Assembly (NCBI GenBank): GCA_048498315.1
Contig: JBEHYF010000111.1
Span: 1-18,346, forward strand
Origin: Actinoallomurus sp048498315
GTDB lineage: Bacteria; Actinomycetota; Actinomycetes; Streptosporangiales; Streptosporangiaceae
DNA: 18,346 nt
Direction of reading: 5' to 3'
The notes beneath the pieces were generated by a model that was given only the letters and a program-made list of their open reading frames with translations, did not search any database and was not told the origin of the DNA. Both the position numbers and the translations under genes were made by a program. How positions within the stretch are numbered: position 1 is the stretch's first letter; each line of letters begins with the position of its first letter. Positions 8,154-15,100 of this stretch are shown piece after piece.

Positions 8154-8545
8154 CGCGTCTTCACCCGCGTGAAGGTAGCAGGCCGGCGCCGCCGTCCAGC
8201 GGCGGACCGGCGGTCTCGCACACGCCGCCCGGTCACGCCTCCGGCTCCGGCAGGGCCGCCCCACCTCCAGCCGCCCCACCTCCGGCCGGGCCGACGCCGG
8301 GCCGATGTAGGCTGACGCGGCCCGACCTGGGCCGACGCCGACCAACGCCGGCCGATGTGGGCCGACGGGGCTGACGTGGGATGACACGGAGACATGCCTA
8401 TGTGGGCGGTATGGGCCAAGACCAATGCGGGCCGACGGGGGATGACGCGGGGCGACGCCGACCAACGTGGGCTGGGCCGACGTTGGCTCACGCGGGCCGC
8501 GCGGCGGCGCGTCGTCGGGTGATCCGGCAGGGTCCGCCGTCCGGT
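8154..8545. other. 392-bp intergenic gap, cobQ upstream region
   Basis: Region between the cobD stop and the cobQ start on the minus strand. No gene with family resemblance is seen. A 113-codon open frame on the minus strand (8150-8491) is low-complexity Arg/Pro/Ser translation of the repeats. The gap should contain the cobQ promoter if cobQ has its own, but I cannot identify -10/-35 boxes with confidence, and no B12 riboswitch core is visible here. Confidence 0.6.
8281..8500. repeat. Degenerate minisatellite with a GGCCGACG core
   Basis: On the + strand the motif GGGCCGACG and relatives (GGCTGACGTGGG, GGCCGATGTGGG, GGGGATGACGCGG) recur roughly every 11-15 bases across about 220 bp. The longest exact internal copy is CGACGCCGACCAACG, near 8334-8348 and again near 8454-8468, about 120 bp apart. 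The copies in between have diverged substantially, so the array is old or evolves by slippage and conversion. Confidence 0.65.
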
Positions 8546-9739
8546 TCATGCCGGCCGGGACGGGCTCGCAGCCCTGGGGCACGTGACCGCCGGGCGCACC
8601 GGAGACCGGCGTACCGGGCCCGCCCATCCGCTCTTCAGGCGGACGGACGCCGCCCGGCCGCGAGCGAGCGAAACGGCGAGACGGCCACCGGCCGCGACGG
8701 CGACGGCAGCGACCGTGACCGCACGAGAGAGCCGGACGGCGCGCCGGATGTCGGCGGCTTCGGGAGCGCGGCCGTCGCCCAGTTCCGGCCGGTGCTCGAC
8801 CCGGTCGCCGTAGACGTTGACGCCGCCGAGCCGTACGCCCAGCGCGCCGGCGAACGCCGCCTCGCAGCGTCCCGCGTTGGGGCTGGGATGCGCGGCACCG
8901 TCGCGGCGCAGCGTCGCGTACGCCGCCCGCGGCGAGCCGCCGGCGAGCGGCGCGCACGCCGCGGTGAGGAGGCCGGTGAGCCGGGCCGGCAGCCAGTTCG
9001 CGGCGTCGTCGAGGCGGGCGGCGGCCCAGCCGAACCGCCGGTACCGGGCGCTGCGGTGGCCGACCATCGCGTCGAGCGTGTTGACCGCGCGATACGCGAG
9101 CAGGCCGGGTACGCCGAGCGCGGCGCCCCACAGCAGCGGGGCGACCACGGCGTCGGAGGTGTTCTCGGCGACCGACTCGACCGTCGCCCGCGCGAGCTCC
9201 TTGGCGTCCAGGCCGCTGGGGTCACGACCGCACAGGTGCGGCAGGCGGCGCCGCGCCCCGTCCAGGTCGCCGGATTCCAGCGCCGCGGCCATCGCCAGGC
9301 CCTCACGGGCCAGCGATGTGCCGCCGACGACCGTCCAGGTGGCGGCCGCGGTCATGAGCACGCGCAGGCTCTGTTCGAGCCGCGCGGGCGCCCCCGCGCC
9401 CGGCCGCACCACCGGCCGCCGCGACAGGAATCGCCGCGATTCGGGACGCGGCATGGCGAATCGCGACCATCCGGTGCGCCACCATCCGGTGCGCGGCAGT
9501 ACGGGACGCCGTGAGCGCGCCGGCACGGCGCTCAGGCGGTCGGCTGCCAAGCCCAGACCGGCGGCGCCCAGCACGCAGACGGCGGTGAACGCCGCGCCGC
9601 GCGCCCGCGAGTCGGCGTGGATCCGGCGTTCGAGCGCGCCGGCGAGCCGGCCGAACGCGGCGACCGGATGCGCGCGCCGCGGGTCCCCTGCGATCGCGTC
9701 CACGGCCACGCCGGCCAGCAACCCCGTCTCGATCGTCAC
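8546..9739 (-). CDS. cobD: Adenosylcobinamide-phosphate synthase CobD/CbiB
   Basis: Integral membrane enzyme joining (R)-1-amino-2-propanol or its phosphate to adenosylcobyric acid. Family signatures are GDPRRAHPVAAFGRL near the N-terminus and RATVESVAENTSDAVVAPLL followed by YRAVNTLDAMVGHR in the middle. Several hydrophobic segments support a membrane location. The length of 397 residues exceeds the usual 300-330. The excess comes from a roughly 55-residue Arg/Pro/Trp-rich insertion between the first and second membrane segments (after ADRLSAVPARS, including WWRTGW) and a C-terminal Arg/Pro-rich tail of about 40 residues. The start is uncertain: the GTG at 9739 gives VTIETGLLAGV, a GTG at 9751 is equally in frame, and neither has a strong ribosome site. 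It shares its strand with cobQ downstream. Confidence 0.93.
   Translation of the reverse strand: MTIETGLLAGVAVDAIAGDPRRAHPVAAFGRLAGALERRIHADSRARGAAFTAVCVLGAAGLGLAADRLSAVPARSRRPVLPRTGWWRTGWSRFAMPRPESRRFLSRRPVVRPGAGAPARLEQSLRVLMTAAATWTVVGGTSLAREGLAMAAALESGDLDGARRRLPHLCGRDPSGLDAKELARATVESVAENTSDAVVAPLLWGAALGVPGLLAYRAVNTLDAMVGHRSARYRRFGWAAARLDDAANWLPARLTGLLTAACAPLAGGSPRAAYATLRRDGAAHPSPNAGRCEAAFAGALGVRLGGVNVYGDRVEHRPELGDGRAPEAADIRRAVRLSRAVTVAAVAVAAGGRLAVSLARGRAASVRLKSGWAGPVRRSPVRPAVTCPRAASPSRPA
9464..9495. repeat. 15-bp tandem duplication inside the cobD insertion
   Basis: ACCATCCGGTGCG occurs twice, separated by two bases, within the non-conserved insertion of cobD. In the protein it gives the doubled WRTGW pattern on the minus strand. 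It is in frame, a sign that the insertion grew by slippage. Confidence 0.6.
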
Positions 9740-9997
9740 GACAGCCGACACTAACGGCCGCACCGGACGGCCGCGGCGCGACCGCCGCTCACCCGCCGGC
9801 CCCCTCACCCACCGCCGCCCTCGCCGACCGCCGCCCTCACCGCCCCCTCGCCGACCGGCGCTCGCCTTCGCCGACCTGGCACCGGACGCCGTGCCCGCGC
9901 GACGGACGCCGTGCACTGCGGCGAGGTGGATGTTTCGGCCCGGTCACGGTGGAAGACTTGGGCCCGACCATCGACCCCGTTCGGAGGAGGGTGCGAC

Positions 9998-10864
9998 GTG
10001 GAGCTGACCGCGGAGCCGTGTTCGCCGGTGCGCGTCGAGCATGCGGAGGGGCCGTTCTGGTACGGCGACCGGCTCGGCTGGGTCGACATCATGGCCGGCC
10101 ACCTGTGGCTGGCCGGGTTCGATGGCGAGACGCTCACCGAACCGCGGATGTTCGACGTGGGCCGTCCACTCGGTGCCGCGGTGCCGCGCGCTGAGGGCGG
10201 CTGGCTCCTCGCGGCGGGCACCGGCTTCATGGCGCTGGACGATGACGGCACGGTCACGCCGCTGACCGGCGACCTGGCCGACACGACGACGATCCGGATG
10301 AATGACGGCAAGTGCGACCCGGCGGGCCGGTTCTGGGCGGGCACGATGGCCTACGACGAGTCGCCGGGAGCCGGAAAGCTGTATGTCTTCGACGGCGCGG
10401 TCCGCACCGTGCTGGAAGGCGTCTCGATCTCCAACGGGCTGGCGTGGAGCCCCGACCACCGCACGATGTACTACATCGACACCCCGACCGGGCACGTCGA
10501 CGCGTTCGACTACAACGAGCGGACCGGTGAGGTGACCGGGCGCCGGCACGTCGTCAAGGTCGAGGGCGGGCACCCGGACGGCATGCACGTCGACGACGAG
10601 GGCTTCCTGTGGGTGGCGCTGTGGGGCGGCGGCGCGGTGCACAGGTACGACCCGTCGTCGGGCCGGCTGGCCGCGACGGTGCGGGTTCCGGTGACGAACG
10701 TGTCGAGCTGCTGCTTCGGCGGGCCGGACCGCTCCACGCTGTTCATCACGACGTCCCAGCAGGGCCTGTCCGACGCGCAGCGGGCCGAAGAGCCGGACGC
10801 CGGCCGCGTGTGGCGGGTCGACGCAGGCGTCTCCGGCCCGCCCGCCGCGCCGTACGCGCGCTGA
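9998..10864 (+). CDS. SMP-30/gluconolactonase/LRE family protein
   Basis: A 288-residue six-bladed beta-propeller hydrolase of the regucalcin/gluconolactonase family, which opens sugar lactones using one divalent metal ion. Conserved elements are HAEGPFW (metal-ligand Glu near the N-terminus), RMNDGKCDPAGRFWAGTM (Asn ligand), SISNGLAWSPD (Asn ligand) and HPDGMHVDDEGFLWVAL (Asp ligand), in the expected order. The start is the GTG at 9998 with GGAGGAGGG seven bases upstream; an in-frame ATG at 9911 lacks a ribosome site and would add non-conserved residues. There is no signal peptide, so it is probably cytoplasmic. It lies divergent from cobD and alone on its strand. The sugar-like Gfo/Idh enzyme 3.5 kb away is the only possible metabolic partner, and that link is speculative. 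Confidence 0.92.
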   Translation: MELTAEPCSPVRVEHAEGPFWYGDRLGWVDIMAGHLWLAGFDGETLTEPRMFDVGRPLGAAVPRAEGGWLLAAGTGFMALDDDGTVTPLTGDLADTTTIRMNDGKCDPAGRFWAGTMAYDESPGAGKLYVFDGAVRTVLEGVSISNGLAWSPDHRTMYYIDTPTGHVDAFDYNERTGEVTGRRHVVKVEGGHPDGMHVDDEGFLWVALWGGGAVHRYDPSSGRLAATVRVPVTNVSSCCFGGPDRSTLFITTSQQGLSDAQRAEEPDAGRVWRVDAGVSGPPAAPYAR

Positions 10865-10909
10865 ACCGGAACGCGTACGCGGCAGGGCGGTTCTCGGCCC
10901 GTCGCGGAT

Positions 10910-10953
10910 CCGCGGACCGCCGGCCGCCGCAGGGCCGCCGGCGCGGTCCGCGG
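10910..10953. terminator. Strong inverted repeat after the SMP-30-like gene
   Basis: CCGCGGACCG (10910-10919) is the perfect inverted partner of CGGTCCGCGG (10944-10953). The 24-base middle is itself GC-rich and can fold on internal GGCC copies. It begins 46 bases after the SMP-30 stop and precedes no start on either strand, so a terminator role is likely, although no T-tract follows. Confidence 0.5.
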
Positions 10954-11079
10954 CACCGCGGCCGGCGGCGACCGAGGCCCGGCGGTCCGGCCGATGCACC
11001 GAGCCGATCCGGGCGGCCGATTCGCGGCCGGTGGTGGTCTCGGTCGCGCGCCGTCCTGAGCCGGGCGCCGGGAGACCGT

Positions 11080-11096
11080 CCCCACGCGAGGTGGGG
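11080..11096. other. Small hairpin flanked by GAGACCG direct repeats
   Basis: CCCCAC and GTGGGG pair around a five-base loop. GAGACCG occurs just before (11072-11078) and just after (11101-11107) the hairpin. It is a single copy and may be a secondary terminator for the convergent DMT gene. Confidence 0.35.
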
Positions 11097-11235
11097 TCAT
11101 GAGACCGCCTCCGCCCATGATCCCGTCACGGCATCCCGAACGGTATGACCGGAGTCGAGGAGTACGGTGGAGCCGCCGGCCCAAGGCCGCGCAGTGCGGC
11201 AAGACGGGCCGGTACAGCCGGGGTGGAGCGCGTGC

Positions 11236-12099
11236 TCAGCGGTTGGCGATCGGGGCGGGCACGACCTCGCCGCCGTCCGCGGCGACCTCGCCGAACCGCG
11301 CCAGCGCGAGCGCTCCCGCCACCGCGAGGACGAACCCGGCGACCGCGACGGCGGCGAACCCGTGCCGTGGGTCGTCGCCGAGGGCGAGCACCCCCACGAG
11401 GGCGGGCACCACCGTCTCGGCCACCACCAACGTCGCGGTGGTGGTCGTCACCGAGCCCCGTTGCAACGCGGTGGCGAAGAGCAGGAAGGCCATCAGCCCG
11501 CCGACCGCGACGGCGTACGTGGCCGGGTCGCGGGCGAGGGCCAGCGGAGACAGGCTGGTCACCACGCGCGCCCCGATGGCGACGACGCCGAAGCAGAGCC
11601 CGGCGACCAGGCCGAGCACCGCGGACCTGGCCTCGCCGCGGAGCCGCCCCGCCGCGACCCCGACGGTGCCCATCGCGCAGGCGCTGGCGAGCAGCGCCAG
11701 CCGGAATGTGAGGCTGACCGCGGCCGGGTGTTCGCGCCCCGAGGCCAGCCCGAGCAGGGCGAGCCCCGCGCAGACCGCGGTGACGGCGGCCCACTCTCGC
11801 GTGGACAGCCGGGCGTTCAGGATCCAGGCGGCGACCAGGGCCGTCACGGCGAGGTTCGCCGCCACGATCGCCTGCACGACGAACAGGGGCAACGACCGCA
11901 GCGCCGCCAGTTCGGCCGCGAAGCCCGCGAGATCCAGGCCGACGCCGAGCAGGAACGGCAGTCGCCGGGCGAGCCGCATCAGGAGCCGAGGATCGACGCC
12001 CGCGCCCGCCGGGTCCGCGCGTGCCGCCACCGCCTGCAGCACGCTCGCCCAGCCGAAGCAGACGGCCGCGGCCAACGCTCCCACCAGGCTCCAGACCAT
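11236..12099 (-). CDS. DMT/EamA-type membrane transporter
   Basis: A 287-residue, almost entirely hydrophobic protein with about nine or ten predicted membrane helices. Examples are the N-terminal MVWSLVGALAAAVCFGWASV, LALLASACAMGTVGVAAG and, at the end, FAAVAVAGFVLAVAGALALA. The duplicated five-helix layout and helix-border motifs (PLFVVQAIVAANLAVTALVA in the first half; TTTTATLVVAETVVPALVGV in the second) fit the drug/metabolite transporter superfamily. Substrate is unknown; actinobacterial relatives are annotated only as DMT transporters. The start is the ATG at 12099 with no strong ribosome site. It follows the ABC exporter on the same strand after 89 bp, so co-transcription is possible, but the gap carries a palindrome and an inverted repeat that could give it separate control. 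Confidence 0.82.
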   Translation of the reverse strand: MVWSLVGALAAAVCFGWASVLQAVAARADPAGAGVDPRLLMRLARRLPFLLGVGLDLAGFAAELAALRSLPLFVVQAIVAANLAVTALVAAWILNARLSTREWAAVTAVCAGLALLGLASGREHPAAVSLTFRLALLASACAMGTVGVAAGRLRGEARSAVLGLVAGLCFGVVAIGARVVTSLSPLALARDPATYAVAVGGLMAFLLFATALQRGSVTTTTATLVVAETVVPALVGVLALGDDPRHGFAAVAVAGFVLAVAGALALARFGEVAADGGEVVPAPIANR

Positions 12100-12114
12100 G
12101 CTTCGAGCGTATGC

Positions 12115-12159
12115 GGCCGGTACGGTCACCAGGACCCTGCCGCACAGCCGGTACCGGCC
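12115..12159. promoter_or_regulatory. Palindrome with matching distal half-site upstream of the DMT gene
   Basis: GCCGGTACCGGC (12147-12158) is a perfect 12-base palindrome 48 bases upstream of the DMT start. The half GGCCGGTAC recurs at 12115-12123, so GGCCGGTAC and GTACCGGCC (12151-12159) also form a nine-base inverted repeat with a 27-base loop. This could be an operator for a dimeric repressor, or an RNA hairpin acting between the ABC and DMT genes. Confidence 0.4.
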
Positions 12160-12188
12160 ACCCACGGGAGACCGGCGCGTGGTGCCCG

Positions 12189-15100
12189 TCAGGCCGCCTG
12201 CCACAGCAAGGCGTAGGCTCCGCGGTCGCGCAGCAACTCCTCGTGCGTGCCGTCCTCCACCACGCGCCCGCGATCGAGGACGATGATCCGGTCGGCCGTG
12301 CGCGCGGTCTGCAGGCGGTGCGCGATCACCACGGTGGTCCGGCCGGAGGCGACGCTGCCCATCGCCCGGGTGATCCGCGCTTCGGTGGCCAGGTCGAGGT
12401 TGGCGGTGGCCTCGTCGAGGAGCAGGATCGCCGGGTCGACCAGGGCCGCGCGGGCCAGGCAGAGCAGCTGCCGCTGGCCCGCCGACAGCGAGGCGCCGCG
12501 TTCGGCGATCTCGTGGTCGTACCCGCCGGGCAGGCGCATGATCAGCTCGTGTGCGCCGACGGACCGGGCCGCGGCCTCGATCTGCTCGGCCGACGCGTCC
12601 GGCCGCCCGTACGCGATGTTGTCGCGCACGGTGCCGCGGAACAGGAACGCCTCCTGCGGCACATAGCCGAGCTGCCGCCGGTAGGCCACCGGATCGAGAT
12701 CGCGCAGGTCGTGACCGTCGACGAGGACTCGCCCGGCGTCCGGATCGTGGAACCGGGCGAGCAGCTTGACCAGGCTCGACTTGCCCGCGCCGGTCGCGCC
12801 CACCAGCGCGACCGTCTCTCCCGGCGCGATCTCCAGGTCGACGCCGGCCAGTGCGTCGCCGGCGCCGCCCCGGTAGCCGAAACGCACACCCTCCAGCCGG
12901 ATCTCGCCGCGCAGCCGTCCCGGGTCGACCGGGTGCGCGGCGACGGGCGTGGCCACCGGCACGTCCATCAGCTCGGCGATGCGCGCCATCGAGACCCGCG
13001 CCTGCTGCCAGTCGTCGAACACCTCCGACAGCTGCTGGATCGGCGCGAAGAAAAGGTTGAGGTACAGCAGGAATGCGATCAGGGCGCCCGGCGTCAGGGC
13101 GCCCTCGGCCGCCAGGTGCTGCCCGACGGCGAGCACGAGCACCGCCGCCAGCGACGACAGCAGGTCGACGAACGGGAAGTACAGCGAGACGAGCTGCTGC
13201 GCGGCCAGGCGGGATGCGACGTAGTCGCGGGTCAGCCGCGTGAACAGGGCGTGCCTGCGGCGCTCCTGCGTGAACGCCTGCGACTCCCGTACGCCGGCGA
13301 TGCTCTCCTGCAGGCCGGCGTTGACGCGGGCCAGCCGCTCCCGCGACTCCCGGTACGGGGTCGCCGACAGCCGCCGGAACAGCACCGTCGCGGCAACCAG
13401 CGGAACCAGGACGATCGCGGCCGCCCCGGTCAGCGGCGGGCTCATGACCACCATCGCCACGGCGACCCCCGCGAACGTGAACAGCGACGCCAGCGCGTTG
13501 ATCAGCCCGTCCTGCAGCACGGAGGAGAACGCGCCGACGTCCGTGGTCATGCGGGTCATGATGACGCCGGCCATCTCGCGGTCGTAGTAGTCGACGGACA
13601 GCCGCTGCAACTGCGCCCAGACCCGGATCCGCAGCGCGTACATGAGGCGCTCCCCGGTGCGGCCGGCGACCAGCGTCACGGCCCGGCCGACGACGAGGCC
13701 GGCCAGCGCGACGCCGAGGAAGACGCCCGCCGCGGTGAACAGCGCGGCCCGCGAGCCGGTGAGCACCCCGTGGTCGATGCCGTCCCGGGAGATGTACGGC
13801 CCGGCGACGCCGGCCAGCGCGTCGAGCACGACCAGCACGAGGCCGAGCGCCAGCGGGCGCCGGTAGGGGCGCAGGAAGCGCCACAGGCGAAACCCGGGCG
13901 CGGGGCGTGACTCGCGGGACACGTCGACGTCCGGGACGTCGCGGACAGGCGGCAGCGCCGCGACCCGCCGCCGCAGATCCTCCTGTCCGAGATCGCCGAA
14001 ACGACCGCCGGACGGCCTGCCCACCGCCCCCTCCGTCCTGGCCGCCTCAGCCCCGGCCATCCCCGCACGAGCCGCCTCCGCACCGGCCGCGACCGCACCG
14101 CGGACGCCTGCGGCGGCGACCTCCGCAGCGCGGGCCTGAGCGGTCTCGATGGACACGGCGACGTTCTCCGGCACGCCGGCCTCCCCGGGCGCGGCACCGC
14201 CCGCATGCCCATCTCCAGGATCGCCGTCCCCGGCGACCGGCCGTCCGCCACGCGGCGCGGCGTCTCCCCACGGCCCACGCGCGCCTTTCCCAGGGGCGCC
14301 GTTCCCAGGGGCGCCGTCCCCGGCCGCCGCACCGGCGGCAGGCCGCCCGGAGTCGAGCCCGGCATCGGGCACGGCGTCGGGTCGCCGTCCGTCGGTAGCG
14401 GGTCGCCGTCCGTCGGCGTGCCCGCCGGTACCGGCAGGCATACCGACGGTCCCGGCGGCGCCGGCCGCCACGAAGCGGCTGTCCGCGATGCCGATGTCCC
14501 CCATGCGGGTCCGTGCGAGCGGGCCGGTCGTACCGGCCGCCGCCGGATCGCCGCCGTCGATGCGGTCGCCCTCACCGGCGAGCAGGCGGCGGTACAGGGG
14601 GCAGCGCGCCATCAGCTCCGCATGCGTTCCGTCGTCGACCACGCGGCCGCCGTCGACCACGGCGATGCGGTCGGCCAGCCGCAGCGTCGAGCGCCGGTGC
14701 GCGACCAGCAGCGCCGTACGCGGCCGGCCGGGCGCCCGCAGCACGCGGCGCAGCGCGGCGTGGATGCTCTCCTCGACCTTCGCGTCCACGGCGCTGGTCG
14801 CGTCGTCGAGGATGAGGATGCGCGGGTCGGCGAGCAGCGCGCGGGCCAGCGCGACGCGCTGCCGCTGCCCGCCGGACAGGGTGAGGCCGCGCTCGCCGAC
14901 GACGGTCGCGTAGCCGTCCGGCAGCCGGGTGACGAACTCGTGCGCCTCCGCCGCGCGGGCCGCCGCCTCGACCTCCTCGTCGGTGGCGTCCGGGCGCCCG
15001 TAGGCGATGTTGTCCCGGATCGACTCGGAGAACAGGAAGCTCTCCTCGAACACCATGCCGAGCTGGGAGCGCAGCGAGGCGAGCGTCACGTCACGGACGT

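Larger units (their letters stand above)
10865..11235. other. 371-bp convergent intergenic region
   Basis: Lies between the SMP-30-like gene and the DMT-type gene, whose 3' ends face each other. I find no gene here. It holds two hairpins (listed separately) and otherwise GC-rich sequence. Confidence 0.6.

Noticed and set aside
8150..8491. 113-codon minus strand ORF between cobD and cobQ
   Set aside because: It is translation of the degenerate repeats, with no domain, overlaps the cobQ start and lacks a ribosome site.
9795..9870. CCGCCCTCGCCGACCG-type repeats upstream of cobD as a regulatory array
   Set aside because: Short, irregular and in low-complexity GC sequence. Nothing links it to promoter function, although it is another example of local slippage repeats.
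11072..11107. Possible type I-E CRISPR repeat
   Set aside because: The short GC stem resembles such repeats, but there is only one copy, no spacers at regular distance and no cas gene in the window.
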